A DNA stretch of 64,000 nucleotides from Aquabacterium sp. OR-4 (lineage in GTDB: Bacteria; Pseudomonadota; Gammaproteobacteria; Burkholderiales; Burkholderiaceae_C), in the NCBI RefSeq assembly GCF_025290835.2, contig NZ_JAOCQD020000002.1:1612001-1676000 (forward strand). Direction: 5' to 3'. Below, piece by piece: positions 31,461-39,339 of the stretch. Position 1 is the stretch's first letter; every line of letters starts with the position of its first letter. Both the position numbers and the translations under genes were made by a program. The notes beneath the pieces were generated by a model, which saw nothing but the letters and a program-made list of their open reading frames with translations, made no database searches and had not been told where the DNA came from.

Positions 31461-31585
31461 GCACGGCCAAGGCCGCCGGGTACCGGGCTGACTCCGTGTC
31501 CCCCGCCAGGCCGCTCCCGCGACCCGGCTCCTCCTTTACCTGCGTCAGCCCGATACCCGACGTCCTCGTCCCGAGACACTGTGGC
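31461..31585 (-). repeat. Structured dispersed element, copy 2
   Basis: Read on the minus strand, the 18-bp outer stem (31544-31561 with 31475-31492, two G-U pairs) encloses GCAGGTAAAGGAGGAG, a 9-bp hairpin with a GGGA loop (CCGGGTCGC and GCGGCCTGG), and GGGGGACACGGA. The CTCG-GGA-CGAG mini-hairpin is kept at 31565-31575. Compared with copy 1 the stems differ at seven positions and all remain paired. Confidence 0.75.
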
Positions 31586-31615
31586 ACGCGACGATCCGCA
31601 TGTCGCGGTGGTGCC

Positions 31616-31856
31616 GCCAAGCCGTGGCCGGGTGCCCGGCGGCGTGAATCTGCGCCGGTGAGGCGCGCAGGGCGCGTGGCCGCGCGCGCAGCGCGCATCG
31701 TCCCTCTGACTCGCATCGCCTGTTCGAGCACAGTGAGCGACAGCGAACGGCGCGAGTTGCGATGCGCGGCCACGGGCCCGAGCACCGCAACGAAGTCCGC
31801 CGCTTGCGGCGGACCGGCGCAGTTGAGCGCCGCCGGGCACCCGGCCACGGCTTGGC
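31616..31856. repeat. Long-arm palindromic dispersed repeat, degenerate copy
   Basis: The outer 29 bp of the arms, beginning GCCAAGCCGTGGCCGGGTGC, are perfect inverted complements; the inner parts have diverged and the right arm is about 20 bp longer. The centre (CTCTGACTCGCATCGCCTGTT) is shared with the copy at 39340-39558. It contains no gene. Confidence 0.85.
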
Positions 31857-32046
31857 CCGCGCCCACCCCAGCAAGCTCAACCGCAACAGCAGCAAGCGCC
31901 CGCCACCACAAATCCTGAACCCCTCGTAAACCCAGGCCGAAGCCTGAGCGTTTCAGCCAATCGCCAGCCACCATCCCTGCCATTGCCCCATCCGGCAGCC
32001 GGCGCGCACACTCGAAGCACAACGCAGGCCGAGCAGGAGACAAGGC

Positions 32047-33234
32047 ATGGGCACATCGGTGCATGTGGTGGGTGTGGGCATGATCCCGTTCACCAAGCCG
32101 GGCGCCAGCGCGCCCTATCCGCAGATGGGTGCCGAGGCCGCGCGCCGCGCCCTGGCCGATGCCGGCCTCGATGTTGCACGCATCGAGCAGGCCTACGTGG
32201 GCTATGTGTTCGGTGACTCGTGCGCCGGCCAGGCGGCGGTGTACGAGGTGGGCCTCACCGGCGTGCCGGTGATCAACGTCAACAACAACTGCGCCACCGG
32301 CTCCACCGCGCTGTTCCTGGCGCGGCAGGCCGTGGCCTCGGGGGCCATCGAGTGCGCGCTGGCGCTGGGCTTCGAGCAGATGGTGCCCGGCCCGCTGAAG
32401 GGCGCGTGGACCGACCGGCCCAGCCCGCTGGCGCGCTTTCTCGACACCATGGCGCAAGACCAGGGCTATGACGAAGCCCTGCCGCGCGCGGCGCAGTTCT
32501 TTGGTGGCGCGGCGCGCGCCTACATGGCCGAGCATGGCATCGCCGCCAGCACCTTTGCGCGCATCTCGGTCAAGGCGCGCCAGCACGCGGCGCGCAACCC
32601 GCTGGCGGTGTTCCGCCAGACCGTCACGCTGGACGAGGTGCTGGCCTCGCCCACCGTGTTCGACCCGCTCACCCGCCTGCAGTGCTGCCCGCCCACCTGC
32701 GGCGCCGCGGCCGCCATCGTGTGCAGCGAAGACTTTGCCCGCCGCCACGGCCTGGACCTGCGCGTGCGCATCGCCGCCCAGGCCATGAGCACTGACACCG
32801 CCAGCACCTTCGGCAGCCACGACATGCGCAAGCTGGTGGGCGCCGACATGGCGCTGGCCGCATCGAAGAAGGTGTACGAAGCCGCCGGCATCGGCCCCGA
32901 AGACATCGACGTGGTGGAGCTGCACGACTGCTTCACCGCCAACGAGCTGATCACCTACGAGGCGCTGGGCCTCACGCCGCCGGGCACGGCCGAGAAGTTC
33001 ATCCTGGACGGCGACAACACCTACGGCGGACGCGTCGTCACCAACCCCTCGGGCGGCCTGCTCAGCAAGGGCCACCCGCTGGGCGCCACCGGCCTGGCGC
33101 AATGTGCCGAGCTGACCTGGCAGCTGCGGGGGCAGGCCGAGCAGCGCCAGGTGGAAGGCGCGCGGCTGGCGCTGCAGCACAACCTGGGCCTGGGCGGCGC
33201 TTGCGTCGTCACGCTCTACGAGAGGAGCCATTGA
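32047..33234 (+). CDS. Thiolase / lipid-transfer type acetyl-CoA acetyltransferase
   Basis: The 395-residue protein is an SCP2-type thiolase. The nucleophilic Cys82 is in NVNNNCATGSTAL, His293 in VVELHDCFTANEL and the C-terminal His343 in SKGHPLGATG, so the active site is intact. It cleaves a 3-ketoacyl-CoA into acetyl- or propionyl-CoA and a shortened acyl-CoA. AGGAGA precedes the ATG. It heads a gene run of thiolase, two hotdog hydratases, acyl-CoA dehydrogenase, Bug protein, DUF35 protein, second thiolase-fold protein and second dehydrogenase, all on the plus strand. Confidence 0.9.
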   Translation: MGTSVHVVGVGMIPFTKPGASAPYPQMGAEAARRALADAGLDVARIEQAYVGYVFGDSCAGQAAVYEVGLTGVPVINVNNNCATGSTALFLARQAVASGAIECALALGFEQMVPGPLKGAWTDRPSPLARFLDTMAQDQGYDEALPRAAQFFGGAARAYMAEHGIAASTFARISVKARQHAARNPLAVFRQTVTLDEVLASPTVFDPLTRLQCCPPTCGAAAAIVCSEDFARRHGLDLRVRIAAQAMSTDTASTFGSHDMRKLVGADMALAASKKVYEAAGIGPEDIDVVELHDCFTANELITYEALGLTPPGTAEKFILDGDNTYGGRVVTNPSGGLLSKGHPLGATGLAQCAELTWQLRGQAEQRQVEGARLALQHNLGLGGACVVTLYERSH

Positions 33235-33235
33235 G

Positions 33236-33679
33236 ATGATGAACAAAGCCTACATCGGCCACGAGCTGCCCGCCTTCACGGTGGATGTCGAGCAAGGCCG
33301 GCTGAAGTTCTTCGCCCAGGCCATCGGCCAGACCGACCCGGTCTACACCGACGAAGACGCGGCCCGGGCCGCCGGCCATCCCGGCCTGCCGGTGCCGCCC
33401 AGCTTCCTGTTCTGCCTGGAGATGGACGCCCCCAACCCCGGCGCTTTGCGCGAGCTGCTCGACATCGACATCGCCAAGGTGCTGCACGGCGAGCAGCGCT
33501 TTCGCTACCACCGCGGCGCCCATGCCGGCGACCGGCTGAGCTTCCAGCAGCGCATTGCTGACATCTACGACAAGAAGAACGGCGCGCTGGAGTTCGTGGT
33601 GCGCGAAACCCGCGTCACCAACCAGCGCGGCGAGCATGTGGCCGATCTGGTCGGCACCACCGTGGTGAGGAATGGATAG
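33236..33679 (+). CDS. FAS1-like / MaoC N-terminal-type dehydratase subunit
   Basis: The 147-residue hotdog protein resembles the N-terminal half of MaoC-type enoyl-CoA hydratases (FAS1-like dehydratase): AFTVDVEQGRLKFFAQAIGQ at the start, DPVYTDEDAARAAG, PPSFLF and RFRYHRGAHAGDRL. In two-component hydratases this subunit pairs with a short MaoC subunit carrying the catalytic Asp/His, which is encoded two positions on (33816). The start has GAGGAG 8 bp upstream and lies 1 bp after the thiolase stop. A dispersed repeat separates it from its likely partner. Confidence 0.82.
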   Translation: MMNKAYIGHELPAFTVDVEQGRLKFFAQAIGQTDPVYTDEDAARAAGHPGLPVPPSFLFCLEMDAPNPGALRELLDIDIAKVLHGEQRFRYHRGAHAGDRLSFQQRIADIYDKKNGALEFVVRETRVTNQRGEHVADLVGTTVVRNG

Positions 33680-33762
33680 CCCCCCCCGAAGCGCCTTCGG
33701 CGCCTCCCCCCAGGGGGCGCCGCCTGCGGCCCGGCAAAGCCGGTTCCGCGGCGACCGCTGGC
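33679..33762. repeat. GC-rich dispersed repeat, copy 1
   Basis: This segment begins with seven C, then the hairpin GCGCC-TTC-GGCGC, a CCCCC/GGGGG hairpin and CCGGCAAAGCCGGTTCCGC. Inverted copies occur at 43351-43436 and 46034-46113. Here it sits inside an operon, directly after the hydratase stop codon. Confidence 0.85.
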
Positions 33763-33815
33763 CTCGGGCCTGAGCAGTGCCTCAAGCGTGCTGCCGAGAA
33801 GCATGGAGAACTGAC

Positions 33816-34226
33816 ATGACCGATCTGAGCCAACTGAAGGTGGGCGACGCCCTGCCCGCCTTCACCACCGAGCCCGTCTCGCGCCTGACGCTGGCGCTGT
33901 ACTGCGGCGCCTCGGGTGACCACAACCCGATCCATGTAGACACCGACTTTGCCAAGCGCGCCGGCTACCCCGATGTGTTTGCCCACGGCATGCTGTCGAT
34001 GGCCTACCTGAGCCGCCTGCTCACCAACTGGGTGCCGCAGCAGCGCCTGCGCGAGTACGGCGTGCGCTTTGTCGCCATCACCCAGGTGGGCGACGCCATC
34101 ACCTGCAGCGGCACGGTGACCGAGATCTTCGAGCAGGCCGGCGAACGCCGCGCGCGGCTGGAACTGAAGACCGTCAACCAGGCCGGCCAGGTGAAGCTGA
34201 CCGGCGACGCCGTGGTGGCGATCTGA
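33816..34226 (+). CDS. MaoC-family enoyl-CoA hydratase subunit
   Basis: The 136-residue hotdog protein has the MaoC hydratase-2 motif: GASGDHNPIHVDTDFAKRAG, with the catalytic Asp and His (D-x-N-P-x-H), followed by the conserved VFAHGMLSMAYLSRLL. The catalytic half therefore lies here, while the partner hotdog without it is encoded at 33236. Together they should hydrate a 2-enoyl-CoA, probably a bulky one since two-subunit hydratases have open substrate tunnels. GGAG is 8 bp upstream of the ATG at 33816, and the dehydrogenase gene follows after 13 bp. Confidence 0.9.
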   Translation: MTDLSQLKVGDALPAFTTEPVSRLTLALYCGASGDHNPIHVDTDFAKRAGYPDVFAHGMLSMAYLSRLLTNWVPQQRLREYGVRFVAITQVGDAITCSGTVTEIFEQAGERRARLELKTVNQAGQVKLTGDAVVAI

Positions 34227-34239
34227 ACAGGACGACCAG

Positions 34240-35394
34240 ATGATCCAGACCCCCAAGCCCGAGTGGCTGACGCCCGACCTCGAGATGCTGGCCGACACGG
34301 CCGCCCGGTTCGCCGAGAAGGAAATGCTGCCCAACGACGCCCGCTGGCGTGAGCAGAAGCATGGCGACCGCGCGCTCTGGAACAAGGCCGGCGCGGCCGG
34401 CCTGCTGTGCGCCAGCATCCCCGAGCAATACGGCGGCGGTGGTGGCGACTTCCGCCACGACATGGTCATCCTGCAGACCTGGGCACGGCAGATGGCCGGC
34501 GGCTTCAGCAACAGCGTGCACTCGGGCATCGTGGCCCAGTACCTGCTGCGTTATGGCACCGAGGCGCAGAAGCAGCACTATCTGCCGAAGATGGCCACCG
34601 GCGAGTGCGTGGCCGCCATCGCGATGACCGAGCCCGGCGCCGGCACCGACCTGCAGGCCATCCGCACCCGTGCGGTGAAGGAGGGCGGCGACTACGTCAT
34701 CAACGGCAGCAAGATCTTCATCACCAACGGCCACCACGCCGACCTGGTGGTGCTGGTGTGCCGCACCGGCGAAGAAAAAGGCGGCAAGGGCGTGAGCCTG
34801 GTGCTGGTGGACGCCAGCACCAAGGGCTTTCGCCGCGGCAAGCTGCTCGACAAGGTGGGCCAGCACACGGTGGACACCGCCGAGCTGTTCTTCGAGGACA
34901 TGCGCGTGCCGCAAAGCCAATTGCTGGGCACGCAGGAAGGCCGCGGCTTCGTGCAGCTGATGGAGGAGCTGCCGCGCGAGCGCCTGATCATCGCCGCCGG
35001 CGGCGTGGCCACCCTGCAGCGCGCCATTGCCGACACCGTGGCCTACGTGAAGCAGCGCAGCATCTTCGGCCAGACGCTGATGAGCATGCAGAACACCCGC
35101 TTCAAGCTGGCCGAGTGCCAGATGAAGGCCAGCATCGCCGAGAGCTTTGTCAACGACCTGGTGGCGCGCTCGCTGCGCGGCGAACTCGACCTGCCGACCT
35201 CGGCCATTGCCAAGTGCTGGGTGAGTGATGCCGTGTGCCAGGTGGTGGACGAATGCGTGCAGCTGCACGGCGGCTACGGCTACATGATGGAGTACCCGAT
35301 CGCCCGGCTGTATGCCGACACCCGCGTGGGCCGCATCTACGGCGGCAGCAACGAGGTGATGAAGGAGCTCATCGCCCGCGCGATGGAGAAATGA
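34240..35394 (+). CDS. Acyl-CoA dehydrogenase (long-chain/isovaleryl-like)
   Basis: The 384-residue flavoprotein has the standard family blocks: AIAMTEPGAGTDLQAIRT near the FAD site, the interior strands (FFEDMRVPQSQLLG) and the C-terminal helix with YGGSNEVMKELIAR. The ELPRERLIIA segment carries the Glu used as catalytic base in the long-chain and isovaleryl branches, where the C-terminal motif lacks the Glu of YEGT. It introduces the alpha-beta double bond in an acyl-CoA and passes electrons to ETF. It is the fourth gene of the island. Confidence 0.9.
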   Translation: MIQTPKPEWLTPDLEMLADTAARFAEKEMLPNDARWREQKHGDRALWNKAGAAGLLCASIPEQYGGGGGDFRHDMVILQTWARQMAGGFSNSVHSGIVAQYLLRYGTEAQKQHYLPKMATGECVAAIAMTEPGAGTDLQAIRTRAVKEGGDYVINGSKIFITNGHHADLVVLVCRTGEEKGGKGVSLVLVDASTKGFRRGKLLDKVGQHTVDTAELFFEDMRVPQSQLLGTQEGRGFVQLMEELPRERLIIAAGGVATLQRAIADTVAYVKQRSIFGQTLMSMQNTRFKLAECQMKASIAESFVNDLVARSLRGELDLPTSAIAKCWVSDAVCQVVDECVQLHGGYGYMMEYPIARLYADTRVGRIYGGSNEVMKELIARAMEK

Positions 35395-35438
35395 CTGGCC
35401 GCCCCGCCCACCCCAGGAGACAACAGCCATGAACCCCA

Positions 35439-35443
35439 CCCCC
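35439..35443 (+). other. Apparent one-base frameshift in the Bug signal peptide
   Basis: An ATG at 35429 with a good AGGAGA upstream starts MNPTP and then runs into the wrong frame. One extra C in this run of five C would join it to the downstream frame and give a complete signal peptide (MNPTPLPRRSLLALACAM and onward). Either the base is missing in the sequence, or the gene is genuinely out of frame with its best start. Confidence 0.65.
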
Positions 35444-35478
35444 TGCCCCGCCGCAGCCTGCTGGCCCTGGCCTGCGCC

Positions 35479-36429
35479 ATGGCGGCCGCGCTGGCCGGCA
35501 CCACCCTGCCCGGCACCGCCATGGCCCAGGCGCCCGCCTGGCCCAGCAAGCCGATCAAGCTGGTGGTGCCCTATGCGCCCGGCGGCGCCACCGACATCCT
35601 GGCCCGCCTGGTGGCCACCCATCTGCAAACCGGTCTCGGCCAGAACGTGGTGGTCGAGAACAGGCCCGGCGCCAGCGGCGTGCTGGGCAACGACGCGGTG
35701 GCCAAGTCGGCGCCCGACGGCCACACCGTGCTGCTGGGCATCACCGCCATCATCCAGAGCGCCACGCTGCTGAAGCTGCCCTACGACCCGTACAAGGACC
35801 TGGCGCCGGTGGCCATGCTGGCCAGCAGCACCAGCCTGCTGGCCGTGCCCAAGACCCTGCCGGTGAAGAACGTGGCCGAGTTCGTGGCCCTGGTCAAGAG
35901 CCAGCCCGGCAAGCACAGCTACGGCACCTATGGCGCCGGCAGCAGCTCGCACATCCAGGGCGAGGCGCTCAAGGCCCAGGCCGGGCTCGACCTGGTGCAT
36001 GTGCCCTACAAGGGCGCCGCGCCCATGGTCACCGACTTGCTGGGCGGCCAGATCAGCGCCGCCTTCGTGGATGCCGGCACCGCACGCGCCCATGTGGGCG
36101 CCGGCGCGTTCAAGGTGCTGGCCGTCACCGGCACCGAGCGCCTGAAGATGGCACCCGACGCGCCAGTGCTGTCCGAGCTGGGCTACCAGCACTTCGATCC
36201 CAAGGGCTGGTTCGGCTTCTTCGTGCCGGCCGGCACGCCGGCACCGGTGATCAGCAAGCTCTCGGCCGAGATCGCCCGCATCACCCGCCTGCCCGAGGTG
36301 AGCAAGCGCATCGACGAGCTGGGCCAGGTGCCGGTGGGCAGCACGCCCGAGGCCTTTGCCGAAGCCATCCGCAAGGACGGGCCGCTGTACGCCCGGCTCA
36401 TCAAGGACCTGAACATCAAACTCGACTGA
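35479..36429 (+). CDS. Bug-family tripartite tricarboxylate transporter substrate-binding protein
   Basis: The 316-residue frame is a periplasmic binding protein of the Bug/TctC family: WPSKPIKLVVPYAPGGATDILARL near the start, ENRPGASGVLGNDAVAKS, LKAQAGLDLVHVPYKGAAPMVTDLLGGQISAAF in the middle and PEVSKRIDELG near the end. Bug proteins bind carboxylates or amides. No TctA/TctB membrane genes are nearby, as is usual for this expanded Burkholderiales family. The true start is probably ATG 35429 after correction of a one-base deletion; as read, the frame can only start at ATG 35479 or a CTG at 35443, which shortens the signal peptide. Stop and next ATG are 4 bp apart. Confidence 0.85.
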   Translation: MAAALAGTTLPGTAMAQAPAWPSKPIKLVVPYAPGGATDILARLVATHLQTGLGQNVVVENRPGASGVLGNDAVAKSAPDGHTVLLGITAIIQSATLLKLPYDPYKDLAPVAMLASSTSLLAVPKTLPVKNVAEFVALVKSQPGKHSYGTYGAGSSSHIQGEALKAQAGLDLVHVPYKGAAPMVTDLLGGQISAAFVDAGTARAHVGAGAFKVLAVTGTERLKMAPDAPVLSELGYQHFDPKGWFGFFVPAGTPAPVISKLSAEIARITRLPEVSKRIDELGQVPVGSTPEAFAEAIRKDGPLYARLIKDLNIKLD

Positions 36430-36433
36430 CGCC

Positions 36434-36853
36434 ATGTCCGACGCCAACGAACCCACGGGCAACGCCCACCAGGCCTGGCAGCGCGCGCTGGACGAAGGCC
36501 GCTTCCTGATCCAGCGCTGCGGCGGCTGCGCCCAGGCCGTGTTCCAGCCGCGCGAGCTGTGCCCGCACTGCGGCCATGGCAGGCTGGCCTTCGAGGCGCC
36601 GGCCGGCACCGGCACCGTCTACGCCACCACCGTGGTGCGGCGCAAGCCGGCCGAGGGCGGCGACTACAACGTGGCCCTGATCGATCTGGACGAAGGCTGC
36701 CGCCTGATGAGCCGCGTGGAAGGCGTGCCGCCCGCCGAGGTGCGCATCGGCCAGCGCGTGGCCGCACGCGTGCAGGTCAGCAAGGACGGCAAGGGCCTGG
36801 TGCTTTTTGATCCGCTCACCGCAGCCACCGCCACCCCAGCAGGAGCCGCCTGA
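36434..36853 (+). CDS. DUF35 zinc-ribbon / OB-fold acyl-CoA-associated protein
   Basis: The 139-residue protein has an N-terminal helix, a rubredoxin-like zinc ribbon (CGGC then CPHCGHG, residues about 30-50) and an OB-fold domain (GTGTVYATTVVRRKP onwards), the DUF35 architecture. DUF35 proteins partner thiolase-fold enzymes, for example in HMG-CoA synthase/thiolase complexes and the steroid aldolase Ltp2-ChsH2. Its stop overlaps the start of the adjacent thiolase-fold gene by one base (TGATG), which strongly suggests the two products form a complex. Confidence 0.88.
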   Translation: MSDANEPTGNAHQAWQRALDEGRFLIQRCGGCAQAVFQPRELCPHCGHGRLAFEAPAGTGTVYATTVVRRKPAEGGDYNVALIDLDEGCRLMSRVEGVPPAEVRIGQRVAARVQVSKDGKGLVLFDPLTAATATPAGAA

Positions 36854-38043
36854 TGCGCCCCGCCCGCACCCCCGACAACCGCGCGCTGCGCGGCGCTTGC
36901 GCCATCGCCGGCGTGGCCACCTTCGGCTGTGGCGAAGCCCATGGCCACGACGACATGTCGCTGCTGGCCCAAGCCGCGCGGCTGGCGGTGGCCGATGCCG
37001 GCCTGACGATGGACGACATCGACGGCATCGCCACCTGCAGCGCCGGCGCATCGATGTGGGTGATGCCCGCCATCGAGCACCTGGGCATCAACGCCAACTA
37101 CATCGACGGCACCATGCTGGGCGGCAGCAGCTTCATCGCCCACCTGCTGCCGGCCATGCGCGCGCTGGCCAGCGGCCAGTGCAATGCGGTGCTGGTGTGC
37201 TACGGCAGCGCGCAGCGCACCAGCACGCTCAGCCGCGGCGCCATCGGCCAGGCCCGCCGCGCGCTCGACCCCCAGCCCTACGAGCAGCCGTATGAGCCCT
37301 TCATGCCGGCCAGTGCCTATGCGCTGGCGGCCTCGCGCCATATGCACCAGTACGGCACCACGCGGCGTCAGTTGGCTGAAGTTGCGGTGGCGGCCCGCGC
37401 CTGGGCGCAGCTGAACCCCGAGGCCTTCATGCGCGAGCCGCTCAGCATCGACGATGTGCTGAACGCGCGCATGGTGAGCGACCCGCTGAGCGTGCGCGAC
37501 TGCTGCCTGGTGACCGATGGCGGCGGCGCCCTGGTGCTGGTGCGCAGCGACCGCGCCAAGGATCTGCCGCACAAGCCGGTGCATGTGCTGGGCGCTGCCA
37601 CCGCCTGCTGGAACCGCCAGATCAGCAGCATGCCCGACCTCACCGTCACCGCCGCCAGCCAGTCGGGCGCGCAGGCCTATGCGATGGCCGGCCTGGCCGC
37701 GAAGGACATGGACGTGGTGGCGCTGTACGACGCCTTCACCATCAACACCCTGCTGTTCCTGGAAGACCTGGGCTTTTGCGCCAAGGGCGAGGCGGGGCCG
37801 TTCGTGGAAGGTGGCGCCATCGCCCCGGGCGGGCGGCTGGCGGTCAACACCAATGGCGGGGGCCTGTCCTGCGTGCACCCCGGCATGTACGGCATCTACA
37901 CGCTGATCGAGGGCGTGCGCCAGCTGCGCGGCCAGGGCGGCGAGCGCCAGGTGGCCGGTGCGAAGCTGGCGCTGTGCCACGGCAATGGCGGCACGCTGAG
38001 CAGCCAGGCCACGGCCATTCTCGGCACGGCCGAAACGCTCTGA
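36853..38043 (+). CDS. Thiolase-fold protein without nucleophilic Cys, probable DUF35 partner
   Basis: The 396-residue protein has the thiolase fold, but the Cys position is Met88 (NYIDGTMLGGSSF, aligned with Cys82 of the thiolase at 32047), and the His of the HDCF motif is Tyr292 (VALYDAFTINTLL). The C-terminal His342 (CVHPG) is kept, followed by Tyr346. It therefore cannot use the thiolase mechanism. The pattern, plus coupling to a DUF35 gene, resembles Ltp2-like retro-aldolases that cleave a beta-hydroxyacyl-CoA side chain; alternatively it is a binding or structural member. Translation is coupled to the DUF35 gene, and the dehydrogenase gene follows after 13 bp. Confidence 0.8.
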   Translation: MRPARTPDNRALRGACAIAGVATFGCGEAHGHDDMSLLAQAARLAVADAGLTMDDIDGIATCSAGASMWVMPAIEHLGINANYIDGTMLGGSSFIAHLLPAMRALASGQCNAVLVCYGSAQRTSTLSRGAIGQARRALDPQPYEQPYEPFMPASAYALAASRHMHQYGTTRRQLAEVAVAARAWAQLNPEAFMREPLSIDDVLNARMVSDPLSVRDCCLVTDGGGALVLVRSDRAKDLPHKPVHVLGAATACWNRQISSMPDLTVTAASQSGAQAYAMAGLAAKDMDVVALYDAFTINTLLFLEDLGFCAKGEAGPFVEGGAIAPGGRLAVNTNGGGLSCVHPGMYGIYTLIEGVRQLRGQGGERQVAGAKLALCHGNGGTLSSQATAILGTAETL

Positions 38044-38056
38044 GCAGGCGCCGCCG

Positions 38057-39217
38057 ATGATCCGCGATGCCGACACCCTGACCGCCCTGTGCGACGCCGT
38101 GCGCCGCTTCGTGCGCGAGCGCCTGGTTCCGGCCGAACACGAGGTGGCCGAGACCGACCAGATCCCCGAAGACATCGTGCAGCAGATGCGCGAGCTGGGG
38201 CTGTTCGGGCTGACCATCCCCGAGTCGTACGGCGGCCTGGGCCTGACGATGGAAGAAGAGGTGCGCGTGCTGCTGGAGCTGTGCCAGACCTCGCCGGCCT
38301 TTCGCTCGGTGATCGGCACCACGGTGGGCATTGGCGCGATGGGCATCCTGATGGATGGCACGCCCGCGCAGAAGGATCTGTGGCTGCCCAAGATGGCCAC
38401 CGGCGAGGTGATGGCCAGCTTTGCGCTCACCGAGCCCGAGTCGGGGTCAGATGCGGCCTCGCTGCGCACCACGGCGATCCGGCAGGGTGACCATTACGTC
38501 GTCAACGGCAGCAAGCGCTACATCACCAACGCGCCGCAGGCCGGGGTGTTCACGCTGATGGCGCGCACCAACCCTGCCGACAAGGGCGCGGGCGGCGTGT
38601 CGGCCTTCATCGTCGATGCCAAGAGCCCCGGCATCTCGCTGGGCAAGCCCGATCAGAAGATGGGCCAGCGCGGCGCCCACACCTGCGACGTGGTGTTCGA
38701 CAACGTGCGCGTGCCGGCCGCCAACCTGATCGGCGGCGTGGAAGGGCGCGGCTTCAAGACCGCGATGAAGGTGCTGGAAAAGGGCCGCATCCACATTGCC
38801 GCGGTGTGCGTGGGCGTGGCCCGGCGCATGCTGGACGATGCGCTGAAGTACGCGATGGAGCGCCAGCAGTTCGGCCAGAAGATCGCCGAGTTTCAGCTGG
38901 TGCAGGCCCTGCTGGCCGACAGCCAGGCCGAGCTGTACGCGGCCGAGTGCATGACGCTGGACGCCGCCCGCAAGCGCGACGAGGGCCGCGACGTGGCGCT
39001 GGAAGCCAGCTGCTGCAAGATGTTCGCCAGCGAGATGTGCGGCCGCGTGGCCGACCGCGCGGTGCAGATCCTGGGCGGCGCCGGCTACATGAGCGAATAC
39101 GGCATCGAGCGCTTCTACCGCGATGTGCGCATCTTCCGCATCTACGAAGGCACCACGCAGATCCAGCAGATCGTGATTGCGCGGGCGATGGTGAAGGCGG
39201 CTGCGGCCTCGGCTTGA
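38057..39217 (+). CDS. Acyl-CoA dehydrogenase (medium/short-chain type)
   Basis: The 386-residue flavoprotein has the full family pattern: GLTIPESYGGLGL, FALTEPESGSDAASLRT, a conserved GQRGAHTCDVVFDNVRVPAANLIG stretch and RIYEGTTQIQQIVIARAM at the end. The Glu of YEGT is the catalytic base of the MCAD/SCAD branch, so this enzyme is distinct from the one at 34240. It would act on a different chain length or intermediate. It is the last gene of the plus-strand run; a gene-free, palindrome-containing 404-bp region follows. Confidence 0.9.
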   Translation: MIRDADTLTALCDAVRRFVRERLVPAEHEVAETDQIPEDIVQQMRELGLFGLTIPESYGGLGLTMEEEVRVLLELCQTSPAFRSVIGTTVGIGAMGILMDGTPAQKDLWLPKMATGEVMASFALTEPESGSDAASLRTTAIRQGDHYVVNGSKRYITNAPQAGVFTLMARTNPADKGAGGVSAFIVDAKSPGISLGKPDQKMGQRGAHTCDVVFDNVRVPAANLIGGVEGRGFKTAMKVLEKGRIHIAAVCVGVARRMLDDALKYAMERQQFGQKIAEFQLVQALLADSQAELYAAECMTLDAARKRDEGRDVALEASCCKMFASEMCGRVADRAVQILGGAGYMSEYGIERFYRDVRIFRIYEGTTQIQQIVIARAMVKAAAASA

Positions 39218-39339
39218 ATCCTTCTCTTCCCGTCGCTCGCTTGCTGCGTATTGAGCGAGGCCAAGGCACTGCGGCGTGCCGAAAGCAACATGCGATGCCC
39301 GAGTGATTTGTGTTCACCGCCGCATGCGCAGACCGTGCC

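Larger units (their letters stand above)
31417..32046. other. Gene-free 630-bp region composed mainly of dispersed repeats
   Basis: No coding gene is supported here. It holds a second copy of the structured element (31461-31585, minus strand) and, 31 bp further on, a degenerate long-arm palindrome (31616-31856). The remaining 190 bp up to the thiolase gene should contain the promoter of the catabolic island; none was obvious, but AGGAGA at 32035-32040 is the thiolase ribosome binding site. Confidence 0.7.

Noticed and set aside
34174..36615. Antisense frame of 813 codons under the dehydrogenase and Bug genes
   Set aside because: Low-complexity His/Gly/Gln composition typical of antisense frames in GC-rich genomes.
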